Part shown: piece after piece, positions 15,877 through 24,609 of the stretch
How positions within the stretch are numbered: position 1 is the stretch's first letter
Layout: every line of letters begins with the position of its first letter
Source: an uncultured Acidimicrobiales bacterium
Lineage (GTDB): Bacteria; Actinomycetota; Acidimicrobiia; Acidimicrobiales; SHLQ01
NCBI GenBank assembly: GCA_938038785.1
Contig: CALHTB010000110.1
Location: 1-35,282 of the forward strand
Reading direction: 5' to 3'
Length of the DNA stretch: 35,282 bases
Notes under the pieces: model-generated
Databases searched by the model: none
The model's input: the letters and a program-made list of their open reading frames with translations, nothing else
Told to the model about the DNA's origin: nothing
Position numbers and translations under genes: made by a program

Positions 15877-15885
15877 ATCAGCGTG

Positions 15886-16650
15886 TCAGCTCGGTCCTGC
15901 GGCCTCGAGCGCAACCATCCACGCCGTCCGATGTGCTTCGGCCGTTGCCTCCGCATCGTCGCCGTAGAGGTAAAGCCACAGCGAAACTGCTGATATGCCC
16001 TGATCTTCAGCGGTGATGAAGCCGGTGCCAAGCGCTGGCTCGGATGTGGTGAAGATGATGCGCGTCGGACCAACCGTGGTCACCGTCCCAACAACACGTG
16101 GAGCCTCGGGCGCCGAGATCTCGACCTTGTCACCAGGTGCCGGCGCACTGTCAAAACCAAAGGCTGCCGACGCACGCGCCCACGCCTCCGTGGGACGCTC
16201 TTCCCACATGGCAATCGGCAACGAAGCCGACGCGACCCGACCAGCGAAGTGTTCACAGTGAAGCTGCAGGTTGGCGAGGAACATCGTCCACCCGTTCACC
16301 ATGGCGTCGTAATGCCCGTCCCATTCGGTGCCGGTGCCAAACCCTCCATTGACCAGCCGCACCGTGCTTGTGGTGTCGGTCAACGGTTCGACGAACCACT
16401 CGAAGGTGAGTCCGGGTCCGTCCTCGACACCTTCCAAGCGGAGCCATCGGGGCGGGTCCCAACCGGTGACCTTCCCCGGCACATCCATACCCGGGCCGAA
16501 CGACGCCGAAGCAGCACCACCCTCACGCTCTTCGATCGTGTGCGGCACGTACCAAGAACCAATTCCTGGCCCGGTCCCTACCGCTATCCATGCCTGGTCG
16601 GCCGGCACCGCAACCTCGACCGACATATCGATTGCCCGCACGTCACTCAT
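15886..16650 (-). CDS. SRPBCC / AHSA1-like ligand-binding protein
   Basis: A 254-residue cytosolic protein beginning MSDVRAIDMSVEVAVPADQA. The first ~140 residues form a START/Bet v1-like pocket typical of AHSA1-type proteins (DQAWIAVGTGPGIGSWYVP, LTFEWFVEP, WDGHYDAMVNGWTMFLANL). The last ~100 residues appear to be a second, shorter copy of the fold or a cap (PTEAWARASAAFGF, HRTAWMVALEAAG). Such proteins bind hydrophobic ligands or assist folding; the ligand is unknown. It converges on the PAS-AraC gene with a 9-bp gap. Confidence 0.8.
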   Translation of the reverse strand: MSDVRAIDMSVEVAVPADQAWIAVGTGPGIGSWYVPHTIEEREGGAASASFGPGMDVPGKVTGWDPPRWLRLEGVEDGPGLTFEWFVEPLTDTTSTVRLVNGGFGTGTEWDGHYDAMVNGWTMFLANLQLHCEHFAGRVASASLPIAMWEERPTEAWARASAAFGFDSAPAPGDKVEISAPEAPRVVGTVTTVGPTRIIFTTSEPALGTGFITAEDQGISAVSLWLYLYGDDAEATAEAHRTAWMVALEAAGPS

Positions 16651-16685
16651 GATTCCCCCCTTGAAGCCAACTTAGAGGAATCTGT

Positions 16686-16720
16686 GATGGATGGTGGGCG
16701 GTACACGCCCACCACCCATC
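16686..16720. terminator. Strong hairpin terminator between dodecin and SRPBCC genes
   Basis: Arms GATGGATGGTGGGCG and CGCCCACCACCCATC pair over 15 bp with one mismatch around a GTACA loop. It lies 18 bp downstream of the dodecin stop. No U-run follows on the minus strand, as is common for actinobacterial terminators. Confidence 0.6.
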
Positions 16721-16738
16721 AAAATTCGACAGAGATGG

Positions 16739-16942
16739 CTAGTCGTTGAGAATGAAGGTGATCTTCATCGTCACGCGCCATTCGGTGATCTTGCCGTCGG
16801 TCACCTGGCACTTGTGGTCCTTGACCCATGCACCGGTGATGTTCTGCAACGTCTTGCTAGCCCGGGTGACGCCGGCCTGTACTGCGTCGTCAAAGCTCTT
16901 ATCCGATGAGGCAATGACCTCGGTTACTCGTGCAACTGACAT
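16739..16942 (-). CDS. Dodecin family flavin-storage protein
   Basis: A 67-residue protein of the standard dodecin length. The sequence MSVARVTEVIASSDKSFDDA, then VTRASKTLQNITGAWV and DGKITEWRVTMKITF fits the family, which forms a hollow dodecamer that binds flavins (or CoA) and protects the cell from free flavin. The conserved aromatic Trp39 and the beta strand ITEWRV that lines the ligand site are present. AGGAG lies about 8 nt before the ATG. It forms its own unit with a hairpin terminator behind it. The proximity to FAD-dependent PutA is probably incidental. Confidence 0.92.
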   Translation of the reverse strand: MSVARVTEVIASSDKSFDDAVQAGVTRASKTLQNITGAWVKDHKCQVTDGKITEWRVTMKITFILND

Positions 16943-17100
16943 TTCTGTCTCCTGTGTCGTGATTACTTTCTGCTGTTCGACCGTAGCTCTCGGACGTTAA
17001 GGCCGACCACTAGCTTTGGGAGAATGGCAATACCGGTTGTCGGCCTGGCCATTATTGGGCTTTGGGCTTAGGCGCGCCCCGCTCAGGTCGACAGTAACGA

Positions 17101-19032
17101 ATGCGCCCAGTGGAACAATCCCTCATGCGCGAGCGATACCGGCTCGGCATTGATGAGGCGCTGATCTTTACGTACATCCTGATTGCTGTGACCGTCGCCG
17201 TTGTGTCGCCGGGAACCCCGACGACCGGCACGATCATCTGGGCCGTGCTGCTCGGCTCGGTCGCTCCGCTACCGCGTATCGTCCACCAACTCAACACGTC
17301 GTTCTCGTACTGGCTTCGTTACGCCTTTGCCGCCGAGCTGCTTGGAGGCATTGCTTGGGGTTCGGTGACGTGGCTTGCCCTGCCTGACAGCGAAGTTCGT
17401 CAAGCACTGCTGTGCACAGTGCTCACTGGAGTCATGGTCGCCGCGTCAATCTCTGCAGCGCAGTTTCGCAGGCTCAACCTCGCCTTCCTCATCCCGTATG
17501 CCGGGCTGTCGATCACCGGCTATCTCTTCACTTCAAACGCTCTCTCCATCGCGTCATTGTTTCTCGCAATCGCGTTCGCGTTCAGCGTGGTCATGGCTTC
17601 TGAACACCGTGAGGTACACCTCAGTCTCATCAGGCTCATCGTCGCCAACGATGAACTGGTCAACGAACTCGAGGAAGAACATGAGGCACTCAGCAATGCG
17701 AACCGTCTCCTCGACGACCAGGCGTGGACCGACTCACTGACCGGTCTGGCCAACCGTCCTGCACTGGCGAACGAACTCGCCCATCGCCTGGACCACCTGA
17801 AAACAAATCCAGACGAATCCGACCCTGTAACCGTGGCCTATCTCGACCTCAACGGTTTCAAACAGATCAATGACGTGTGGGGACACCACACCGGCGATCT
17901 CTTGCTGATCGCCGTCGCCAATCGCCTCCGCAAGACCATCGAAACAAGCACACTTCCAAACAACTCGCTCGCCGCTCGGCTGGGCGGTGACGAGTTCGTC
18001 GTGATCTCTTCAGAAGATCCTGAGACCCTCGCGGGCGTGATCGCCGGTGCATTCACCAAGACGCTCCGAGTCGGCGACCGACGACTGCCTGTTCGCGCCA
18101 GCTTGGGAGTCGCCGCTGCAACCTGGACGACCGACCCCGATGAACTGCTTCGCTACGCAGACAGGGCTCTCTACCGACACAAGAACACCCCCGGCCGCTC
18201 AGCAGACTGGCGGATCTTCGATGACGCTATGCAACACGAGCTCGCCGTACGTCGAGATCTCGAGCACCGGGTTCATGCCGCCTTCGAAAGCGGCGACATT
18301 CAGGCTTGGTATCAGCCGATCGTCACCCTCGCCACGGGTGCAATCGTCGGAGCCGAAGCGCTCGTCCGCTGGTCTGACGGCAACGAAGTCCACCAAGCCG
18401 GCGCCTTCCTCGACGTGCTAACCGAAGAGGGTTTGCTCGACGATCTCACCGAGCGAACCTTTGTCCATGCCGACGCCTTGCAGACCGAAGTCGAAGATGC
18501 AGGGCATCCGCGTCCCCGCATCAGCATCAACGTCGCACCCCAGCAACTCGAGCAGGTTCTCACCAATCGATCCTCGGCTGGCGACCTCGCGTCCATTGCC
18601 ATTGAAATAACTGAGGAGGCAGCCATTCCAAACCCCGAGCGAGTAGGTGCACTGCTGAGAAAAGCACGTGAACTCGGCGCCGAAGTATTGGTCGACGACT
18701 TTGGCACCGGCTATTCCTCGCTCGCTCGCACCGCTGCCCTTCCGATCGACGTCTTGAAGATCGACCGTTCTTTTGTGACGACACTACTGACGAGCAAACA
18801 GTCCACCGCGGTCGTCTCAACCGTGGTTGATCTCGCCGACAAGCTCGACCTGGACGTCATTGCCGAGGGCGTGGAGACCATCGAACAAGCAGAGAAGCTA
18901 CTCAAACTCGGTGTAACCGTTGGGCAAGGGTTTCTGTTCTCCCCAGCAGTGCCCGCATCTCAGCTCATCAAATGGCTTTGTGAAGATCATCGTTTCGTCG
19001 ACGACACCGATGACATGGCGAAAGCTGCTTAG
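17101..19032 (+). CDS. Membrane GGDEF-EAL cyclic-di-GMP enzyme
   Basis: A 643-residue protein. Residues ~20-180 hold about five to six TM helices (ALIFTYILIAVTVAVVSPG and following), a short coiled coil follows (NDELVNELEEEHEALSNANR), then a GGDEF domain (~205-370) with an intact GGDEF at 295-299 and an EAL domain (~390-635). The inhibitory RxxD I-site before GGDEF is absent. EAL active-site parts are present: EALVRW (419-424), ISINVAPQQLE, IAIEITEE, VDDFGTGYSS, VLKIDRSF and AEGVET. Both synthesis and breakdown of c-di-GMP are therefore possible. The input signal is probably sensed by the membrane part. It stands alone, 135 bp before the acidic membrane protein gene. Confidence 0.93.
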   Translation: MRPVEQSLMRERYRLGIDEALIFTYILIAVTVAVVSPGTPTTGTIIWAVLLGSVAPLPRIVHQLNTSFSYWLRYAFAAELLGGIAWGSVTWLALPDSEVRQALLCTVLTGVMVAASISAAQFRRLNLAFLIPYAGLSITGYLFTSNALSIASLFLAIAFAFSVVMASEHREVHLSLIRLIVANDELVNELEEEHEALSNANRLLDDQAWTDSLTGLANRPALANELAHRLDHLKTNPDESDPVTVAYLDLNGFKQINDVWGHHTGDLLLIAVANRLRKTIETSTLPNNSLAARLGGDEFVVISSEDPETLAGVIAGAFTKTLRVGDRRLPVRASLGVAAATWTTDPDELLRYADRALYRHKNTPGRSADWRIFDDAMQHELAVRRDLEHRVHAAFESGDIQAWYQPIVTLATGAIVGAEALVRWSDGNEVHQAGAFLDVLTEEGLLDDLTERTFVHADALQTEVEDAGHPRPRISINVAPQQLEQVLTNRSSAGDLASIAIEITEEAAIPNPERVGALLRKARELGAEVLVDDFGTGYSSLARTAALPIDVLKIDRSFVTTLLTSKQSTAVVSTVVDLADKLDLDVIAEGVETIEQAEKLLKLGVTVGQGFLFSPAVPASQLIKWLCEDHRFVDDTDDMAKAA

Positions 19033-19166
19033 CCACCTTTCAAAAAACTCGGCACACAGGTCACACAGGGCCTCGTACAACCGATAGGTGAGCAAGCACT
19101 AGCGGCCTTCACCGGTGGGCTAGCGTTCGTGGTTGGTGCTATCTGCCAGTGAGGTTGAGGCAAGCA

Positions 19167-21671
19167 ATGACTGAACAAAATACGGGTAACAACATCGAGA
19201 CCCTTGCCGAACGCGCCAAGGACATGCTTGAGCGTGTTCGAGGAGCGGCTGGCCCTGATGCTCTGACGCCACCGCCGCTTCCCTTGTCAACTATGCGCGA
19301 CAAGCGTGCAGAGGCTGACTCGGCCAATAGTTCCAATACTGATGACGCGACCGCTGATGCCGACGTCGATATCGATGCCGACGTCGAAATCGAGGACGTT
19401 GAGCTCCCAGAAGCCGAAGCGGACATCGAGGACACTGCGGCTGAAGTCGCTGATGTTGAGCTCGAACATGCCAAGCCCGAACTCATCGAAATCGAAGGCG
19501 TGCCTGCCGACGATGAGATTGTCATCCCTGAAGTTGAACTCGCTGAAACCCCGTCCTTCGACGTCGAGGATGTCGAAATCGACGAAGTCGTGTCCGATGC
19601 CGACGTCGAAATCGAGGACCTTGAAGTCGAAGCCGAAGTGGAGCTCGAGATCGAGGACAGTGCGGTCGAGGACAGTGCGGTCGAGGGCGTCGTGTCCGAT
19701 GCCGAGGTTGCTGACGTCGAAGCTGATGCAGCTGATGACGTTCACCAAGAGGCTCTTGTGGACGAGCCGATCGCCGAAGACATCGTCGATGAGCTCGACG
19801 TGCCAATTATCGATGAAGACGCCGACCTTGAGTCGCTCGAGGATCCATTTATCGACGACATCCAGACCGACACAGATTCCGACAGCGACTCCGATGCGAG
19901 CGAAGATCCCGGGTTGCTGAACCTGTTTGGCCGCAAAGACGAACGAGGCGACTCCACCGTCGAAGCAGATAGCAGTCCTGACGATTCCACTTCCTACGAC
20001 ACCGACGGTGACATAGAAGAAGCCGTCGTCGTCGATGACGTCGACGCTGAGCCTGAGGTCGAGGTCGAAGAGCCCGCAACCGAGCCGATCGATGCTGACA
20101 TGGTCATCGCAGAACTCGAAAGCCTCGACGATACGCCGATCGACGGACCCATTGAACTGATCGACCTCGAAGACTCCACCGAAGTAGAAGGTGTCGGATA
20201 TCTCGGCGATGTTGACGTCGCTCACTCCGGATCGATGTCAACCGAAGATCTCATCGTCGAGCCCGACGATGAGACAAATGATCGCATCGAAAGCGTCGTC
20301 GGCCTCGATCTCGATGACGACCACAATGCAGCCCAAGACGTCGAGGCCGATCTCGACGATTCAGGCGTCGTCAGTGGTTCGACGATCGTCGCAGGCAGCG
20401 CTGCGGCAGCAGGAGCGGTCGCCGCCTCGGTTACTGACAGCGCACGCGAAGGTGCCGACATCCCAAACGATGCAGTTCGCCGACGCGGTCGCCTCTCCGA
20501 TCTGGGTCCCAAGGCCGAGCCGACGCCGGCACCACAACCAAAGGGCCGTTTCTCAAGCCGACGTCGCCCCGCGGTCGACCACGATCTCAACGAGTTGTTC
20601 CTCAAGCCTGGCTCCCCTGACCAAGCGGCAACCAAGCGAAGCTTCCCGTGGATCGTGCCTGTCGGCGCTATCGCGTTTGCGGTTCTGGCTATCGCGCTGT
20701 TGTTCCTCTCGTGGTTCTGGGCCGGTAACGGTGACGACGGCTCTGACACCAACGACAACGACAACGCTCAGGTAGTTACCGAGGACACCGCCCCCGAAGA
20801 CACGACCGCCGTTACCGTCGCCAGCACTACGGCAACAACCGTTGCAGCCACCGCTGCACCAACGACCGAAGCTGTCGAGGAAGACGGGCCACAGTTCGAA
20901 AGCGCCGCTGACCTTATTGGTGTTGGGTCGAACACGGCTGATTTCGCTCAGCTCGGTGCCCCACTCGGACTTCAACAGGCACTCGAACAACTGAAGGTCG
21001 ACGAGAACGGCGACCCGATGCCGTTCACCCTCCTCGCCCCTTCAGACGACGCCATCGCCAAGTTGACCGAAGCACAGCTCGACGAGCTCGCCGCCGACCC
21101 AAATGCGGCACGTGACCTCATCTTCTACCACTTTGTCGACCAACCGCTCACCCCCGAGTTCCTTCAGGAAAGCGTTGGCGGACAGATCATGACCCGATCT
21201 GGCGTACCGATCTTTGTCGAGCTAGACGGCGACGACTATGTGTTCAACGGCAACACGCGGGTAGAAATCGCAGGTCTCGAAGCCGAGAACGGCTCGGTCA
21301 TCGTGATCGATTCTGTGCTCACCCCGCCAACGATCAACAAGTTGCTCGACATCGGCAACATCCAGTTCAAGGTCATTTCCGCAATCATCACCGACGAAGG
21401 TAAGACGGAACTGCAGAAGGCCGTCACCTACTTCACCGAGAACCCCGAGGCCGAGGCCTTGATTGCTGGACACACCGACACCGACGGCGAAGCTGAAGCC
21501 AACCGTCGCCTGTCACAACGTCGCGCCGACGCTGTTCGTCAGTTCCTGATCGATGCGGGAATCGACGGCGCACGCCTCGAATCCCAAGGCTTCGGCGAAG
21601 ACGAGCCAGTCCTCGTCAATGGCGTCGAAGACAAAAACCTCAGCCGGCGCATCGAGTTCGTTCTCAAGTAA
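19167..21671 (+). CDS. Acidic single-TM protein with fasciclin and OmpA-like domains
   Basis: An 834-residue protein; ATG 19167 gives MTEQNTGNNIETLAERAKDM with GAGG upstream, while an in-frame start at 19149 is less likely. Residues ~50-430 are a highly acidic, repeat-rich disordered segment (DADVEIEDVE, DSAVEDSAVE, many DID/EIE units). A short basic patch (KGRFSSRRRP, about 460-470) precedes one TM helix (about 492-519, IVPVGAIAFAVLAIALLFLS). A Thr/Ala linker leads to a fasciclin-like domain (about 577-715: FTLLAPSDDAIAKL, DLIFYHFVDQPLTPE) and an OmpA C-terminal-like domain (about 730-834: ALIAGHTDTDGEAEANRRLS, ADAVRQFLIDAGIDGARLES). Without a signal peptide it should be N-in, C-out, with the outer part touching peptidoglycan. 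The acidic inner part is unexplained. Confidence 0.85.
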   Translation: MTEQNTGNNIETLAERAKDMLERVRGAAGPDALTPPPLPLSTMRDKRAEADSANSSNTDDATADADVDIDADVEIEDVELPEAEADIEDTAAEVADVELEHAKPELIEIEGVPADDEIVIPEVELAETPSFDVEDVEIDEVVSDADVEIEDLEVEAEVELEIEDSAVEDSAVEGVVSDAEVADVEADAADDVHQEALVDEPIAEDIVDELDVPIIDEDADLESLEDPFIDDIQTDTDSDSDSDASEDPGLLNLFGRKDERGDSTVEADSSPDDSTSYDTDGDIEEAVVVDDVDAEPEVEVEEPATEPIDADMVIAELESLDDTPIDGPIELIDLEDSTEVEGVGYLGDVDVAHSGSMSTEDLIVEPDDETNDRIESVVGLDLDDDHNAAQDVEADLDDSGVVSGSTIVAGSAAAAGAVAASVTDSAREGADIPNDAVRRRGRLSDLGPKAEPTPAPQPKGRFSSRRRPAVDHDLNELFLKPGSPDQAATKRSFPWIVPVGAIAFAVLAIALLFLSWFWAGNGDDGSDTNDNDNAQVVTEDTAPEDTTAVTVASTTATTVAATAAPTTEAVEEDGPQFESAADLIGVGSNTADFAQLGAPLGLQQALEQLKVDENGDPMPFTLLAPSDDAIAKLTEAQLDELAADPNAARDLIFYHFVDQPLTPEFLQESVGGQIMTRSGVPIFVELDGDDYVFNGNTRVEIAGLEAENGSVIVIDSVLTPPTINKLLDIGNIQFKVISAIITDEGKTELQKAVTYFTENPEAEALIAGHTDTDGEAEANRRLSQRRADAVRQFLIDAGIDGARLESQGFGEDEPVLVNGVEDKNLSRRIEFVLK
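19652..19685 (+). repeat. 15-bp tandem repeat in the acidic segment
   Basis: GAGGACAGTGCGGTC is repeated twice in a row and followed by GAGG, encoding EDSAVEDSAVEG. It shows recent slippage expansion in the acidic region. Confidence 0.7.
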
Positions 21672-21675
21672 CCCC

Positions 21676-21696
21676 GGGCTTCGCCCTCCAGGGCGA
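21676..21696. terminator. Weak hairpin after the fasciclin-OmpA gene
   Basis: Overlapping stems GGGC-ttc-GCCC and TCGCCCT-cc-AGGGCGA start 5 bp past the stop of the gene ending at 21671. No U-run follows. It may be a terminator; the remaining intergenic part to 21825 shows nothing else. Confidence 0.35.
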
Positions 21697-21825
21697 GGAT
21701 CCGTACGCAAGGACTCGCTGCGCTCGTAGGGGCTCCCTGGCCTCGCGCACGCGGCAAGCAGTCCTCAATGCGTATAAGCGACGGAGCAGGGGGAACCCGC
21801 CGAACGCTCCACTCGACGGCGGGAA

Positions 21826-22170
21826 TTACTGGCGAAGCATCCAGTCGCGAGAGCGATCTGGTTCGAACTCGTTCGACAGGTATTCGTCGAGACGTTCGTC
21901 GAGCGATGGGTCTGTTGTGGCCCATGAGGAGTACAACGCAGTCCGGTCAGACTGTGTTGGAGCCGCCTCGGCGGCCATGATCTGTGCCTTTACTTGAGCG
22001 GCGCGTGATTCGAGCTGCTTTTTCTTGAACGCTCGAACCGCCAGATGAACCCGGCGGAGTTGCTCCTCAGCAACTACGGCGCGCTCTTGAGCCACGCGAA
22101 GCTCGGCTTCGAGCTGTTCAATGCGCGAGGTTGGCGTCTGCAAGTCAATCGGTGTTTGCACTCCTCCCAA
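21826..22170 (-). CDS. Small coiled-coil protein, function unknown
   Basis: About 114 residues. Residues ~15-65 form a clear coiled coil (SRIEQLEAELRVAQERAVVA, EEQLRRVHLAVRAFKKKQLE). The C-terminal part is acidic with conserved-looking DPSLDERLDEYLSNEFEPDR. A GGGAGGAG ribosome site (near 22158-22165) exists, but no ATG lies at the right distance. Candidate starts are TTG 22170, GTG 22161 or an ATT at 22152, so the 5' end is uncertain. It is divergent from the acidic zinc-ribbon gene and convergent with the fasciclin-OmpA gene, so it may work with these as a local scaffold or adaptor; this is inference. Confidence 0.6.
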   Translation of the reverse strand: MGGVQTPIDLQTPTSRIEQLEAELRVAQERAVVAEEQLRRVHLAVRAFKKKQLESRAAQVKAQIMAAEAAPTQSDRTALYSSWATTDPSLDERLDEYLSNEFEPDRSRDWMLRQ

Positions 22171-22227
22171 TCGGACACTTTCGGTGATTTCGTGAGCTGA
22201 AAATCAAACTTCTTCACACGCGTCGCC

Positions 22228-22326
22228 GATTGCGAAATTCGGGTCAAATGGCTCAGTTTCACGCACAGTGATCCGATAGTTCTGAGCGAGCCTATTTGCT
22301 CGTGTCGGATAGCGAAATCCGTCAAT
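22228..22326. promoter_or_regulatory. Paired palindromes in the divergent control region
   Basis: Two similar sites, CCGATTGCGAAATTCGG (from 22226) and CGGATAGCGAAATCCG (from 22306), share the core GCGAAAT inside inverted arms and lie 80 bp apart. Between them is a smaller hairpin CGAGC-ctattt-GCTCG. The sites lie between the divergent coiled-coil and acidic zinc-ribbon genes, so they may be operators for one regulator. Confidence 0.35.
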
Positions 22327-22347
22327 TCTGGAGAGATCACGAACTAC

Positions 22348-24609
22348 ATGCCGCATCAGGAACACAACGATTGGCCGTCTTTCGAGACGGTTCTTCGCGA
22401 CGTTGCGCCAGACAGCCCCGCTGCCCGGTCGCTCGCGTCCGCTGATCGTCGCGCCAAGTATGCCGAAAGTGCTTCGGCGATTCGGGCGTCTCGAGCGACT
22501 GTTGTTGGTACCGAGACTTCTCCCCCACCGGCGACACAAGAACGCGACTCCAGCTCGTTCAGTGTGGTTCGGCAAACATCTTCGAACCTCTCGTCGACAA
22601 CGGACTTTCCCGCACCCTTAGAGCCACTTGAGATCGACACCAGTTCGATTCGAGCTCTGATCGAACCACAAGGCGGCCCATCCCCCGCTCTTGATGATCC
22701 GGCTCTCGATGCACTCGCACCGTTGCCTGCTCTCGAAGTCGAGCTGTACGAAGAACTTGAACCCGACCTGTTGGACACGGTCATCGATCAAGATTCGGCG
22801 CTAGATCTCTTTGAGGATCGCGAACCTGCAGTCTTCACCGAAGATGCGACGTTCGATTCGGTTGAGCCCCAAGAGACCTTCGAAGCAATTCAAGTCGAAG
22901 GGGCCAACGACGTTGAACCCGAAGAGACCGCCCACGAATACGTTCAAGACGAACTTGCCTATGACGAACCGGTCGGGGCTATCGCTGACAACGAACCTGT
23001 TGCAGCACACGTCGAGGTCCGGTCTGACCAGATCGAGTTCACCGAGGCCAGCACGTTCGATACCGATTTCTCATTCGATGCCGATGCTGATGCTTCGGTA
23101 GTCGAATTCGAGACGCTCACCTTCGACGAACCGTTTGATTCGCCCGCCCCATCGTTTGACACCGCCGTCGAGGCCGTCGAAAACACCGAGGACGATCCTG
23201 GTACCTCGGCAATTGATCCCGATACGCCGGCATTCGACCCAGTGGCCGACGGAATCGAGTTTGGCAGCAGCACGCCATGGGCAACCGAGGCCGACTTTGG
23301 CGATGACGACTCGCTCGTCTTCGAGCTCGACGATTCCACCATTACTGAAGTCGACGCCGCCTTCGCCGCTGGATCTCAAGCATCCGAGCTTGCCGACCCC
23401 TTCTTCGATGCTGGTGGCGAACCTGACGCAGCAGCTGATGATCTCGTCTTCTCGACCACCGATGTTCCCAAGTTGCCCGAACCGAACCTGTTGGACGACC
23501 CCTTTGGCGGCGTATCTACCGACTTGTCACCCGACCCGATTGTGCCGGGCCCAGCATTCGTCACCAACGAACCAGCTGAGGACGCAAACGGATCCCTCTG
23601 GGGCCTTGACCTCGGCGACGAACCCTCGGTTGTCGATGTTGACGAGCTCGCAGTCGACGACCTTGAGACGATCGAGATTCCCGACGTCACGACGATCTCT
23701 TACGGAGGTTCCGAGTCTGACATCGAGCTTCCCGACACGTCCTACGCCGCCGAGTCATTTGACGACCTCGCCCCGATGGCCGACGAACAGCTCGATCTCT
23801 CGAACCTCGGTGAAACCGACGAAGTTGATGACCGGCGAGTCCTCGACCCTGACGAAATCGATCAGCGCAAAGCTGACCTGTTCGATTTCTCCGGAGCCGA
23901 CACGATCGAGCTTCCCGGAGACGCAACGGAATTTGATTCGGTCGCTACAGCAGAGGAAATCGAGAACCATCTCGACTCACTTCTCAACTACGAAGAGCAA
24001 GCGTCGGCCGACCTCGACAATGTCATCCCACTTCGTCGCGACGTCGATCTTCAGGCCGACTTCCACAACGAGCTCGCTAAGACCACCGCTGAGGGCAATG
24101 GCTCGAGCGACCTCTTTGGCAACGACGCCTTTGCCGACAACACGCTCGAAGACAACACGCTCCAGGACAACACGCTCCAGGACAATGTCGAGCAGTTCAA
24201 TATCGAACTCGCAGCTGACAACAGCGATGCCCCCGACAACACTAGTGTCGCCCCGTCCCACGGTGGATGGGTATCACTTCCACCAGAGGTCAAGACGAAG
24301 TCTCCCGACCCTTGGGCGCACATGCGTCCAACCGAAGAACCGAAGAAGAAGGGCTTTTGGGCGAACCGGCCGAAGTTCTTCGGTGGCGAGGAGCGGCGCC
24401 GGGCCAGGGCCCAGCGGACGCCGGATGCTGAGAGCGCTCTGGACGACAACGTTGTCGGAATTTCCTACGACAAGGCATGCCCGAACTGCAGCACCGAGTG
24501 TCAGGTTGATCTCGACGACCCGATTGGCCGTCGAGTACACGTCAGCTGCCCGTCATGTCAGCACATGTGGCACACCCCGTACATTCTCGAGGACAGCCAA
24601 GCCGGCTAA
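22348..24609 (+). CDS. Acidic disordered protein with C-terminal zinc ribbon
   Basis: A 753-residue protein starting MPHQEHNDWPSFETVLRDVA, with GGAGAG 12 nt before the ATG. A short ordered N-terminus (1-60, RSLASADRRAKYAESASAIR) is followed by about 580 residues of strongly acidic, low-complexity sequence rich in Asp, Glu, Pro, Thr and Phe. A basic patch (EEPKKKGFWANRPKFFGGEE, then RRRARAQR) precedes a zinc ribbon at about 711-735: ACPNCSTECQVDL and HVSCPSCQHMW, with two CxxC pairs, like the MJ0042/zinc-ribbon type usually found at N-termini. No TM or signal. Its composition matches the cytoplasmic part of the fasciclin-OmpA protein. It may form a scaffold or condensate; function unknown. Confidence 0.82.
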   Translation: MPHQEHNDWPSFETVLRDVAPDSPAARSLASADRRAKYAESASAIRASRATVVGTETSPPPATQERDSSSFSVVRQTSSNLSSTTDFPAPLEPLEIDTSSIRALIEPQGGPSPALDDPALDALAPLPALEVELYEELEPDLLDTVIDQDSALDLFEDREPAVFTEDATFDSVEPQETFEAIQVEGANDVEPEETAHEYVQDELAYDEPVGAIADNEPVAAHVEVRSDQIEFTEASTFDTDFSFDADADASVVEFETLTFDEPFDSPAPSFDTAVEAVENTEDDPGTSAIDPDTPAFDPVADGIEFGSSTPWATEADFGDDDSLVFELDDSTITEVDAAFAAGSQASELADPFFDAGGEPDAAADDLVFSTTDVPKLPEPNLLDDPFGGVSTDLSPDPIVPGPAFVTNEPAEDANGSLWGLDLGDEPSVVDVDELAVDDLETIEIPDVTTISYGGSESDIELPDTSYAAESFDDLAPMADEQLDLSNLGETDEVDDRRVLDPDEIDQRKADLFDFSGADTIELPGDATEFDSVATAEEIENHLDSLLNYEEQASADLDNVIPLRRDVDLQADFHNELAKTTAEGNGSSDLFGNDAFADNTLEDNTLQDNTLQDNVEQFNIELAADNSDAPDNTSVAPSHGGWVSLPPEVKTKSPDPWAHMRPTEEPKKKGFWANRPKFFGGEERRRARAQRTPDAESALDDNVVGISYDKACPNCSTECQVDLDDPIGRRVHVSCPSCQHMWHTPYILEDSQAG
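24136..24186 (+). repeat. 15-bp tandem repeat coding DNTLQ units
   Basis: Three consecutive copies of GACAACACGCTCCAG (the first ends GAA) encode DNTLE-DNTLQ-DNTLQ, followed by DN. It lies within the acidic zinc-ribbon gene and indicates recent expansion. Confidence 0.85.
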
